Positions 12,501-24,500 of a stretch of DNA of 64,000 nt are shown here, piece by piece. The number at the start of each line of letters is the position of its first letter. Position 1 is the first letter of the stretch. Source of the stretch: Vigna angularis. Its lineage: Eukaryota > Streptophyta > Magnoliopsida > Fabales > Fabaceae. A program made the position numbers and the translations under genes. Below the pieces are notes generated by a model. The model saw only the letters and a list, made by a program, of their open reading frames with translations. It did no database searches and was not told where the DNA came from. The stretch is taken from NCBI RefSeq assembly GCF_016808095.1, contig NC_068978.1, positions 25,989,306 through 26,053,305 of the forward strand, read 5' to 3'.

Positions 12501-15500
12501 AGGAAGTATAGGGGAGAGAGAGAAGGGAACCGAACGGTAGACAAGGGGGAGCGACCAAGTCGAACGGTAGAAGACGGGGAGCGAGTTGGCCGAACGGTAG
12601 ACGAGGGGGAACGACCAAAGCGAAGCGGGGAGCGAGGTGGCCGAACGGTAGACGAGGGGGAGCGACCAAACTGAACGGTTGGAAGTAGCGAAGAAGCATC
12701 CTAACTGCCACAATGGTTAGGATGGGCGGGAAACTAATTAGAGTAATAAGAAAGATATTCTGAGAAGATATTCAGCAAAAGATAATTAGAGTAAACAAAG
12801 TCATATCTTAGTATAATATTTGGTATAAGTTAAATATAGTAAATAAGGCTAAATATATTCATATAAGATAATTATTGCAAGTAGGATTATTTTCTAATAT
12901 TCAGTACAAATTGGGAGGGAAATAATTAGTATAAATAAAGGGGAAGTCTAGGGTTAAAGGTATGCTTTTGATTTGTGAGTTTTGTGAGGTTATGCTCTCA
13001 GGTGACTGAAGGAGATTATGCTCCCATTTATTGTTTGTTTTCTTTGATTCAGTTATTCTTATCAATAAAAGAGGTTTATTCATCCATTTTCTTTATCTAT
13101 TTCTCTGTGAGAGTGCGTGAGAGGTTGCTCTGGTTACGTTTCCTACTCGGATACGTAACACTAAGTCTTAGAAGGATTCCCTTTTAATATGTTCATATGT
13201 TGTTTTGTAGGGTCTAATAAAGCTTGGAGATCATGGTTGAACCACCCAAGAAGCATGAGAAGCCAAGGGAAGCAAAGGAGCTAAAAAGGGGAGAAAAAGG
13301 AGTACATTCCGGATTTGGCACCTATGCTACCGGATTGGAAATACAAAGGATTTTGCCTTCCGGATTGTAACCTACATCCAGCCAAAACCCTGGCGCGCCC
13401 AGCCATTGCGTTGCTGATTTCAAATTTCACATGTTTTCCTTGTGTGCTTGGAGTGGGAAGTGTGACTCAACTAGCTTGGCTCCCAAGCTCGAAGTAGATT
13501 TGAATTTTTGGAGGGAATTAGGTTAGATTAGAGGCCCCTCTTCCCCTATAAATAAGAGGGCCTCTCCATTCTAAAAATCACTTTTGAGCTTTAGTGAAAT
13601 GTTACAGAATTTGATTCCAGCCCTATATGCTCTTAAGTCACTCTTTCTCTTCACTTTCTCTACCCTTTCCTCTAGCTTCCTTCGCTAGTAGGAAGGCTTT
13701 CTAAGCTGAGAGGCCTCTACACTCACTTCTTCCACTTAAACACACTAAAACTTCACCCATTTTGCTTCCATTTCCGCTGCACTGTTTGGTCTATCCGTGG
13801 AGCTGCTTCTTGCTTCATTGTGGTTGGAGCTGGCTTCCATCACGAAGTTAGGGGTTTTGTGCGCCTCGAGGAGCACGGCCAATCCCTAGTGGTCACTTCC
13901 TCATTCTCCTCTACAAGCGTCATCACGCCTGGCTTCTTTCCGATCAATTTCGGGTGCGTGTTCCTCACGCGCCACCTTTCTGGTGTCAAAAAGACATCGC
14001 GCTACCACCGGTCGTCTCGCTGGAGCCTCCTGAGTTCGTTTTTTTCCTTGTTTCTTTGGTTCGATGGTTGTAAATCAGATCTAGGGTTTACTCCTTTGAT
14101 TGTTTTGGAACCCTAAGTCCTTCAGATCTCCTCTGTTTCATCAATGTCTGACTCGCCGAATCATGCAGAGTCCATATTTACCCGTGGATCCTAATTACGA
14201 AGTCATGGTATTCTAGGTTTTCTCTCTTAAAACCCTAAAATCGAAAATCCCCAATTTCTGGTTTTGTTCTGGAATGGTGGAGGCACAACTGCTTCTTCAT
14301 CACCCTCTTTGCGTCACTTAAGTGCCTCCAACAGAAGTCATCCAAGTTTGTTTGCACCACATAGTCCAGCCATGGTTATCCTAGTGGCATTTTGGTTTCT
14401 TCTTCTCCTTGTACGCCACCACTGGTTTTCTTCTCCTTTGGTCACTCCAACTTGTCTTTGGCATTTCAAGGGTGATGGTCAGCCTTGTGTCTAGGCTTGG
14501 TGCCTTTGAAGGAAGCAACCCACTGTGATAACAGATCTATGTTTTTGGATTTTGGGTATTTTCCTGGTTGGTTGTTGTTTGAGAATGCGGGGTGATGAAG
14601 GAAATTAGTAGGGAAATGTCTCTGAGTGCTCCACGTGAGGCTTAAAGCTTTGCATATTGTAGCAGTTGTGATGTTCTTGTTGGCTCGTACATTTATTTAT
14701 AAGTCTCCAAGGAGAGCCGGTGCTATCAGCTGGTTAACAACAAGGAGTTTCAACACCAAGTCATCGGTTGAAGGTTGGTCATGGCGTGAAGGGGAATGTG
14801 TTTCTAGCAAGATTCAGAATCTTAGTCAACAATTTCACCAGTCCCTTATCAGATCTGTTTTTGGGTGCTTTGATGAAGAAAGGAGACCATTATGACCTTT
14901 CACCTTTACAGTTTGTCATCGATGCCCGTCATTTTCGTCATTCGTCGTGAGGGGAGTATGTTCCAGCCACTACAGGCCCCATCAGTCAATGATGGCTCGT
15001 TTCCAGCTGCAGGGCCCATCAGTTAATGATGGCAGTCCTTGCAGTTTTGTCGCTTTTAGCTACTACAAGCCCCATCCTTACTTGATGGCAATCCAATCCC
15101 TGCAGTTTGTTGTTGTCTACCATTGTTGGTCGTCGTCCACTTTTGATGGAAATCTCCTTTGTCAAAGTCATCCTACTTGAAGTTTCATGGTGCTAGTTGA
15201 AGTTTTGCGGTTGTCCACCACTCTTCATAAGCTGTTAAGGAGTCCCTTTTGCTACGCTGGTTTGTGAATCCAATTTGGTTTATAAACATTCTCTCTCGAT
15301 GGTCTGAAGCATATGTGCATCTTGTTCGAAGCCAAAGTTACCATGCCTATTGTCTCATTCGAGACAAGTTGATTTTGTTGAATCAAATGACCAACTTACA
15401 TATGTATTGACCAAGTTCCTAAAAAGATCTCAAATTGAGTTTATCTATTCCAAGCTTGGTTCATAGAATTTGTATGCTCTAGCTTGAGGGGGAGTGTTAG

Positions 15501-18500
15501 AATAATTATATCTATGTATAATCATTAAGCCTAGGTAGGGTGCAGTATGCTATATCATTTATTAGTTGTACCTAGTTCTGAACCTAGGGGTCTAGTACAG
15601 TCCCTTACTATTCCATGTATTATGGTATTTTCATTATATATAGAATGGCAGTGAGAGGGATCTCTAAGCCCTCTAGAAATACTTTACAGTTTCAATCTCA
15701 AGTGGAACATCCAAGAATGTCCTTCACTGGGAGCAACTACAACTTAATTTTTAGTTTGTAATTCTATCCATATTCAAAAATCAATTTTATAGGCAGGAAC
15801 TGTTTCCAATGACCACATCAGATCTTTGAAACTTTTCAAGTCATGCAAAGGTAGAGAGGACTGGGTGTTTGTAGCATTTAAACAAAAACATTAATAAAAG
15901 CACTTATCCACCTTCGGTCAATAATGAAGAGAGTGTCATCAACCGATTTCAGCAAATGCCATGGAAAATGCAACGATTTAGAATCAAATACTTCAGATGT
16001 TTCCACAACATTGGTCTTGCCACTGCTTTCTAAACCAAGCTTAGTCATGATCCAATTCCATATGTGAATACCTCCCTTGTTGGAGGTGCTTGTAGGATAC
16101 AGAGTGTCTACTGTTCGTGCTCCCATGTCAGCTTTCCTGATAGCATGGTTCTTAGAACCAGAATAATATAAATAATAAGAAAAGAACCAGAATAAGTAAA
16201 TGATAAGAATCGAGTTCACAAATAGGAGTTCAAATAAGCCACTAGTTAAAAAAACACAAAGAAACAAGCCCACATGGATAAATGAAGCTTACAAGAGCCT
16301 GTTCGGTAAACATGATAATTTGAAAATGAGGTTAATCTGAACGTCAGGAGTTGTGCTGCATCAATGTCTCAGTGATGACCCCAGGACGTGTCTTAATATA
16401 ATTTACAGCAAATCATGACATTGCTTTTCCACTTCAAACACATAATAGGATAATATATTTATATGTAGTCTTTATATAGGATACAGGATAGCACAAGAGC
16501 TTATTAGGTTCAGATCTTATCTAGCTATCTTATTACTTAATCAAATAACGAATTCCACGAACATTAATAAAGGAACAAAAATAAAAACAGCTTCAAAAAG
16601 TAGATACGCGGGTAACACCTGCACAATCCTATAGAAAACAGTCCTGCTGAAAAAAATTCAAACTCTGCTACTTTTACTCACTAAGAAAGTTTTGGTCATT
16701 CCTCTCCAGTTGTTGTAAATAAAGGATTATAAGGGTATAAATATCCTCAATATCTTCACAGTAATTAGCAGAAAAATATATTTAAAATCTCCCCATTCAT
16801 TTCAGCAAATTTTTCTCTCCTTATTTAGAAATAATGAGAAAGTAATCTGTGTGATTGTTATGAAGATACATCTTAATTTCCTTAGCTCAAGTTGATAGTA
16901 GAGCTCCCAATTGAGAGCTCAGTTTCCACAGGCATAGAAACAGCCATCACTGCTACCCTTTTAGATAACTGGAAGATCATAAAGTTCCATCCCACACTAG
17001 CAACACAACGCTGGCAATTGCATCGCTAATGTAGTTGCACATGCCACGACATGAATTGATGCATGTAGCCCATGCTACTAGTTCTGGCAAGCATCAAACT
17101 CACGATGTTTGGCTCAAAAGACTAAATGCCTGAGGTGAAATTCGTCCCTTGGGGTCCTAATGATACTCCAAATGTGATAGATCCCTATTGGTTTGATAAT
17201 TGAAACCATTTACAGTGTAGCAAGTACATATAGAGGATTTTGAAGTGGCGAACAAGATTAAACCACATTGTTGGTATATGACCATGGTCAAATGCCTAAA
17301 ATTTTGTGATTTGGGATAATGAAAATTCATTCATCATGACCTAGATGTTGCATTCCATGGTTCCTAAGATAAGTCGACACTATATGTTCTATTCCTCTAC
17401 TAAAGAGACATGGGGATGACTTAAATAACACTTTCTTTGAAAAAGAATTTGGTTGCCTACTATGACATTGCAAGCAAGGTGTTTAATACTAAATAGGGTT
17501 CTCTTTGTATAGTATATAATGAAATTTAGAATGGGTTCAAACTACATTAGTACAAAACATTTGAAGGTTTGTAAAACAAATGCAGCAGATCATACAGAAG
17601 TCATGGAAAGAGGAAAAATCTTTAATTCTTACATGCTTGAACCATGAATATGACCCACTTGGGATCACATCATCTATCGAATGTATTTTTTATTTTACAG
17701 GTGTTAGAAGTGGACTTTAAGCCTAACTCAACCCCACAAAACCGGCTTGTAGGATGAGGTTTGCACCCACTTATAAACTATGAATTGGCTTTATCTCTAG
17801 TCGATGTGAAACTTCCAACACACCCCCCTCACGCCGAGGTATATAAATCTTGAGCGTGGGATTAGACAATTTTAATGGGTGGTCCGATAGCGGCCCAATA
17901 GCGAGTGGAACAATATGCCCAGCAAACAACAAATATCGCTAGGATAGGCTCTAACTATGGCTCTGATACCATGTTAGAAGTGGACTTTAAGCCTAACTCA
18001 ACCCCACAAAACCGGCTTGTAGGGTGAGGTTTGCACCCACTTATAAACTATGAATTGGCTTTATCTCTAGTCGATGTGGGACTTCCAACAACAGGGATAA
18101 TAACTCAAAGGATTGTCATGCTTAATGGAGAAATCTCCAGCACAAGGTCTATCACAATAGCAAGGACAAGGGGTCTTCAAGGGATCAAACACTAGGAGAT
18201 CCTCTCCGAAAAGTAATTGTGCAGATTATTGCTCATTCTGTAAAAGATCTAAGAATATTAAGAAAGCATGTTTCAAACTCCATGGAAGAGATGATGTCCC
18301 GTGTTCATAAGAGGCAACAAAGGAAACAAACTCACAAAGATGGGCAGGCATATGAAATAAATCAACCTCAGAACAACAAATAAATCAACCCACATTGATC
18401 CACCTCAATCAAAACTTCATATGAAATCCTATAGTGAGGAACTTTATCTTCTAACAAAAATTATTGAATCAATATGTCCTCTAGATCGTGTACCCTGTCC

Positions 18501-21500
18501 ATGAAAGGGAAGAGTCCATTCAATACAATTGGTCCTGTATCTCAGCAATTTGGATTCTTGATTCGTGAGCAATCAGTCACATGACTCCATTTCCCATGCT
18601 TTTCAATTCATACATCAATAAATAGATAAAATTGCAAGGGCCATATGTGAATCTAGAAATATAACTTTAGAATCATCTTTGTATTAAAGGATGTTTTACA
18701 TGTCCCACAACTGGTCAATAGAGCTATATTTGTACAGAAACTTAACTGAGCAAATTGTTGACAAACCAAGACAAAAGGGTATAAGATGCAGATGGATATT
18801 TAAAGTGAAATATGAAGTAGATAGGATAATAGACAAATATAAAGTTAGATTCATTGCAAAGGGACACTTAAACATATGGAATTGAGGAGGCATTTGTTCC
18901 AATAGCAAAGATTGTAAGGGTTGAGTTGTTCTTGATCTAGTGACTCATTCAGGTTGGGAGTTGGACAAAATGTCTTTCTTCACAGAGCTTTAGAAGAAGT
19001 AAACATGGAGATTCCTCCATGAATTGAAACTCATAGTGAAAGGGTCACAATTTTGTGGGTCAGGTCAGGTCGTCATTTATCCAACAATGGGTTGTCAAAC
19101 ACTAGCTCCACAAAATAGAAATAATTGTTGCAGTGCACGGTCCCATGATTCAACAGGCATCATTACAATCTCAAAGCAATCTGCATTACCCAATCCACAA
19201 TTGCATCAGCTTGTAACATTCTCCATACTAACAAGATCATGTGAGTTTGCAACTTTACACTGAATTTTAACAACATTGTTCAAAAGTTCTTATTGAACAA
19301 ATTCATAAAATCAGAAGTGAAGCGAGTCGTGTAGAAAATGTTGTAATTAGAGGAAAATCTTCCTAATTAGAGAAAATATATGTAAAATCTTCTTAATTAG
19401 AGAATATATCTGTAGAATCTTCTAGTTTATTTTTAAGTATAATGTTTCCTTATTTCCCTTTTTTGGAATATTAGATGGTTACAAATAGGTGTAAGAAGAA
19501 TATAACATACATGAATGATAACAATAAAAATCATCCTCTTTTCAAGATGGTATCAGAACTTTCGATCTTGGGAGCTTCGTTTCCACTGAAACAGTAGACA
19601 TCGTCGCCGATGTCCGGCCACTGCGGGTGCCGCCGTAGCTATTGGGGTCGTTGATAGGAAAGTGTACTTTTTCATTAAAAAAGGATTTTGCTGCATGCTA
19701 TGACAATGAAAGCAGAATATTTAATACAAAACAAGACTCCCTTTCCGTATCAGAATATCACATAATCCTGAATAAACTTTTGATTGATTTAGATCAGTAC
19801 TAAACAATAAAGGTGTAAAACCGATGTTGTCGCACATGCTGAAGTCGTGGAAAGAGGAAGAATCTTTAAATTTCACCATGGCCTGAATCATGAGTACAAC
19901 CCAATTCAGGTACAAATCTTAGAAAGAGAAAACTTACCATCCCTATCAAAAGTATTTTTTATGGTAAGAGGGGAAGACACTCGGAGAGCTGTCATGCTTG
20001 ATGAGGGGATCTCCAACACAGGCTCTACCATGAAAACCAGAAAGGGAGTCCACAAGGAAACAAAAGCCGAAGGAAATTCGTTTGAAAAAGGTAATCATGG
20101 AGACTATTGTTCATATTGTAGAAGATCTAAACATACCAAGGAAAAATGCTTCAAGCTCCATGGAAGAAATAATGTTCTCAAGCATATGGGAAACAACAAA
20201 GGCTTTGCTCAAAGATGGGAAAATCATACTACCTCAGGATAGGAAGCCACCAATCAATCTAGTACTTCACTACCACCAGATCTTGATATGAAAGCTTATA
20301 CGAAGGAACTCGAGTGCTTGAAAGTAATAGTTCAATCAATGAGTAAGCCCTCTGGATGTGAAGAATCTCTTTCTTCATGGAAATCTAGAAGAGGAAGTGT
20401 ATAAGGAGATTCCCCTAAGTTTTGAATTGAAAAATTAAAGAAACAAGGTATGCCTCCTAAAGAAAGCATTGTATGGTCTTAAGCTATCCCCTAAAGCATG
20501 GTTTGTAAGATTTACAAAAGCAATGGTTTCCTTGGGATATAGACAAAGCCAAGGAGATCATACTCTATTCATAAAGCACTCTTCTATAGGTAAACTCATT
20601 GTATTGCTTGTCTATGTGGCCTACATGATTATTGCAAGAGATGATGAAACAGAAAAATTGGCATCTGGCATCAAAAGAAAAATTGGCAGCCCAATTTCAA
20701 ATGAAAGACCTAGGTAAACTCAAATATTTTCTTGAAATAGAGGTTGCTTACTCCAAGAACGAAATTTTCATATCCTAAAGGAAATATGTACTTGATCTCC
20801 TCAAAGAAACAAGAAAGTTAGGATGTAGAACCTCAACAGTAACATAATCACAGAATTGGAAGTGAAGTGCTACTGTAGAGAAGGCCAATATCAGAGATTG
20901 GTAGGAAAATTGATTTATCTATCACCCATAAGACCATGCATTGCTTATGCAGTTAGTGTAGCGAGTCAATTTATGCATGATTCAAGAGAGAGACACATGC
21001 AAGTAGTTGACAAAATTCTCCAATACTTGAAGTCAAGTCCAAGAAAGGGGCTATTGTTCAAATAGAAAGACACATTGACTATGAAAATATAGATTGATGC
21101 TAACTATGCAGGTTCTATTACTGACAAAAGATCTACTTTTGGGTATTGTGTTTTTCTTGAAGATAGTCTAGAAACGTGGAGGAGCAAAAGCAAGATAAAA
21201 TATCTCGTTGTAGTGGAGAAGTTGAATTTTGAGCTCTTGCTCAAGGAATGTGTGAAGGACTCCGAAAGAAAATCATTTTGGATGACCTAAGTCAAGGTGG
21301 ACAACCCTGTGAAACTATACTGTGACAATAAGTCTGCCATGAGCATTGCCCATAATCTAGTACAACATGACAGGACCAAACACATTGAGATTAACAGACA
21401 TTCATCAAAGATAATCTAGACAGAGGCTTTGTGATTACAATTCATGTTCATACGGAATTTCAGATAGCAGATATTTTTACAAAAGAGCTCCCTCCGACTA

Positions 21501-24500
21501 GATTTCAAGATCTTATAGGCAAGTTGGGAATGATTGATATTTATTTACCAACTTGAGGAGGTGTTGTAATTTGAGGAAAGTCTTCCTAATTAGAGAAAAT
21601 ATTTGTGGAATCTTCCTAATTAGAGAAAATATCTGTAGAATCTTCTATTTTATTTTTCAGTATATTGTTTCCTTATTTCCCTTCCGTGGAAGATTAGATT
21701 GTTACAAATAGGTGTAAGGAGAATGTAATAGACATGAATGATGATAATAAAAATAATTCTTTTTTCAAGAGAAAAGACAAAGCCAAAATTGTACAAAAGC
21801 TTATTTATCTATTACCCACGAGATCAACATTGCTTATCCAGTTAAAGCGGTAAGTCAACATTTGCATGATCCAAGAGAAAGACACATGCAATCAGTTGAC
21901 AAAAATTTTCAGCACTTGAAATGAAGCTTAGAAAAAGGGATTTACTATTTAGGAAAGAAAGCACTTCAATCTTGAAGATAAATACCAATATAGTTTATGC
22001 ATGTTCTATTACTGACAAAAAATCTACCTCTGAAAAATAGGGTAGAGTATCTTGTTTAATTGTAGAAGCTGAATTTTGAACACTTGCTCAAGATATGTAT
22101 AAAGGACTCTAGATGAAAATCATAATTGATGACCTTAAAATAAAGGTTGACCTGAATACTTCAAATGTTACAAATAGAGGTGATGAGAATGTAAATGTGT
22201 TTTTTTATCAACAAAATAATTATTTATTCAAGTATGATTATATTACCAGTAACCTAACAATTCAGCTTTGTTGGTCACCACACAAAAATCTTGAAATAAT
22301 CTATATGTTAAAATTCTAAACCAAGCACAGCTCCAAAAACGTCGGATATAGTGGACAGCTATAACAAAATTTCAGCTTATCTAACATTCCTAGGTGTTAT
22401 TTGTTTACCATATCAAAGGTACCAAGTACCTATTAGCTTTGCCGGTGACTAGTCTCAATTGTAACACCGAACTTATCAACTTTAGCATAACCTTCCCTTC
22501 CAACAATGTTTTCTTCCATCCACAAGGCTCAAATATAGAATATTGTCTATCACTACTACTTGGTATATAATCTCATTTTTATCTTGTATTTCTTACATCA
22601 ATAAAAAAAAAAATTCCTTCACAAAATTGAGATAAACAATTTTGTTAATAAGTCAGTTCCTGAAGCAGTAGTTAAACATGCAAATCACCAAAAAAACTAA
22701 AGAGTACTGCACGGAAACAATTATGAAGGGAGAAGATTTTAAAGTTTTCCAGCATGTTAGGTGGGTGTGTAAACTTTTCAAGCACTAAATCAACAAAAAA
22801 AGTTGAATTTGCAGAAAAGTTAGCCTTGTGTTTTAAACAGATCCTGAAGAAATGGCTAAATAAATCCTATAGCAGCCTAGACAGAACTACATATAACCAT
22901 TGAAAGAGATATTGATATTTGATATTTAAATCAGTGTATGTACATCCAAATGCATACCTCTGAATCCACAAAATATAAGCAATCCTCAGTAGGATGGTAG
23001 TATGAACCTGCAGGACGCCTTAATTTAGCAGATTCAAAATCTCCATCCTCAAATCCCGGGGAAGATCCAATCTGGATAAGAGACAACAAAAAGTTATCCT
23101 GATGAAAGTTCAGCTAAGTGGTTCAAAAATGTACAACGGCTATCTACATAAATTCTGACATTTAAAATCTAAATGGGAGAACTCCTTAGTGTATCATGAT
23201 AGAAAAAGAAAGTCATTTCAAAAGGGTTACCATAAGCATACCACTGTCTAACACTTCTCAGAACCCATCACCAAGCATGATTGTGACTATCTAGTATCCT
23301 ACATTTGTGATTATATTTTTCAAGTTTGTGTGAAGAACAGTTACTTGATAGATAATTGTTCAACATCTTATAATGGGTCAGTTTGTTTAAGATTAAAAAA
23401 GAGTGATTCTGGTATGAAATAATTTATTCATTTTGGTAAAAGATTTGAATTAAAAAAAGTTAATTCATGCGTGTATACAACAAAGAAACACATCTTTAAA
23501 AGAAATAATTTATTTATAAGAAATTGTTTTAAATAGCTTCTTTTATACAAAATGGAAAATGAATTGAAAACAAAAAAAAATCAAGGGATAACATTGAAAA
23601 TCCCACAAACTTTGGGACCAAAAAGTCCGTTAAGCACTTAAAAAAAACTATTCTTTGGTGAAAACTTAAACAAACTGGCCGATATTTTCATTGTATCTTA
23701 AATATTTTAGAATATCTCAATGATCTCTTACAAGTGACTTCCTTACATCAGAATTAATGAATTACTTCCATAATTAATGATTCGATTTAGGAATATACTA
23801 TTAATGTTGAAATACATAAAAAGATGTAAGAAATGTTGAAAACTATGTATCTAAATCAGAGTTCATTTTATATAAGGCTAATTGCATTAAATACAAATAA
23901 TTGTAGAAAATTTTATTCATAAATAATAGATATATCCATAAATCAAATCCTAACAAATCTGATTATGATTATATGTGCCTATAACCATAAAGATTGTAAT
24001 TAAAAAAGGAAAAAAATCGTAAATATGAGATGCATAAGTGCTAAGAGATCATTCCAAAAAAGCTTAAGCTTACTAAGCTTTCCGCTTGTTAGATGAAAAC
24101 AATTCTCACAAATAAATAGAAATACTATCTCCACCAGAAACCAATTGTTTGCAACGCAACTTAGGGTTGCTGGGAGAAGCTGGAGAAACTTAGCTTAGCC
24201 AAGTAGCCAGAAGGACCATTAATCCGAGGGGAATTTCTTGCCAAGCAAAGCAAGGTCTGACTTATCAAAACAGCATTTGGAAGCTTCAAACCAATAGTAT
24301 TGTGGTGGAAAAGACACCACTTTTATGATTCATACGTCCAAGAAGAGTCACCTCTAGCTTATTTCTGAGGAAGAAGTCACCAAAAATATGCTTGTCATTG
24401 TAAAATGTCTAAAAGAGACTCCAAGCAAGGGAATTTTGGTCAAATGAAATGAAATGTGAATCTCGAAGTATATACAAATGTTGACTATGTTGGGTCAATT

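Larger units (their letters stand above)
7124..13160 (+). mobile_element. Ty3/gypsy chromovirus-type element, complete but mutated
   Basis: LTRs at 7124-7815 (692 bp) and 12473-13160 (688 bp) begin TGT and end TACGTAACA. They differ at roughly 30 sites plus a small indel, about 95% identity by eye. The target duplication CTAAG is exact (7119-7123, 13161-13165). Order inside: tRNA-Tyr-type primer site, gag, protease, RT, RNase H, integrase, chromodomain-like tail, LTR; this is the gypsy order. Gag has frameshifts and a stop, and the integrase is broken, so this copy cannot make a full polyprotein. It inserted into the interior of the copia at 6414. Confidence 0.95.
6414..15703 (+). mobile_element. 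Ty1/copia-type non-autonomous LTR element with nested gypsy
   Basis: Two 209-bp LTRs (6414-6622, 15495-15703; about 10 differences by eye) are flanked by the 5-bp duplication GGAAC (6409-6413 and 15704-15708). A primer site TGGTATCAGAGG follows the left LTR, and a polypurine tract CTTGAGGGGGAG precedes the right one. Removing the nested gypsy (7124-13160 plus its duplication) leaves about 3.25 kb. Only the last ~220 bases before the 3' LTR are recognisable copia coding sequence (end of RNase H). The rest is not gag-pol, so the element needs proteins from relatives. It sits in intron 11 of the NHL gene, antisense to it. Confidence 0.85.
17702..18090 (-). mobile_element. TRIM (miniature LTR element), 389 bp
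   Basis: Two 119-bp LTRs (17702-17820, 17972-18090; about three differences) start TGTTGGAAGT and end CTTCTAACA on the minus strand. The primer site TGGTATCAGAGCC (17959-17971) abuts the right LTR, and the polypurine tract GTGAGGGGGGTG (17821-17832) abuts the left one. The target duplication ACAGG is exact (17697-17701, 18091-18095). Only ~150 bp separate the LTRs and no protein is encoded. It inserted into the gag region of the decayed copia. Confidence 0.95.
16711..19333 (+). mobile_element. Decayed Ty1/copia element, 5' two thirds
   Basis: The LTR 16711-16892 starts TGTTGTAAAT and ends CTCAAGT. It is followed by a mutated primer site (TGATAGTAGAGCTCC). Gag scraps run 17140-18330, with a zinc-knuckle-like end near 18220-18300 ([17 protein letters not shown] in pieces). 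Protease-like bases are near 18555, and an RT start ([20 protein letters not shown]) at 18790-18850. Many stops. A TRIM interrupts the gag part, and another copia (19339) ends this stretch. Confidence 0.65.
19339..21770 (+). mobile_element. Ty1/copia element, internally deleted and mutated
   Basis: LTRs 19339-19547 and 21562-21770, both 209 bp, start TGTTGTAATT and end TTCAAGA. The target duplication GAAAA is exact (19334-19338, 21771-21775). The primer site TGGTATCAGAAC follows the 5' LTR at once, and CTTGAGGAGG precedes the 3' LTR. Inside: gag end with a CCHC knuckle ([19 protein letters not shown], 20105-20165), then a jump to RT ([16 protein letters not shown], 20470; degraded YVDD region at 20600) and RNase H ([16 protein letters not shown], 20890; HDRTKHIEI near 21370). 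Protease and integrase are missing. Confidence 0.85.

Noticed and set aside
13820..14116. 98-residue frame in the interior of the non-autonomous copia
   Set aside because: No family, no conserved motifs; kept only as part of the unknown interior sequence.
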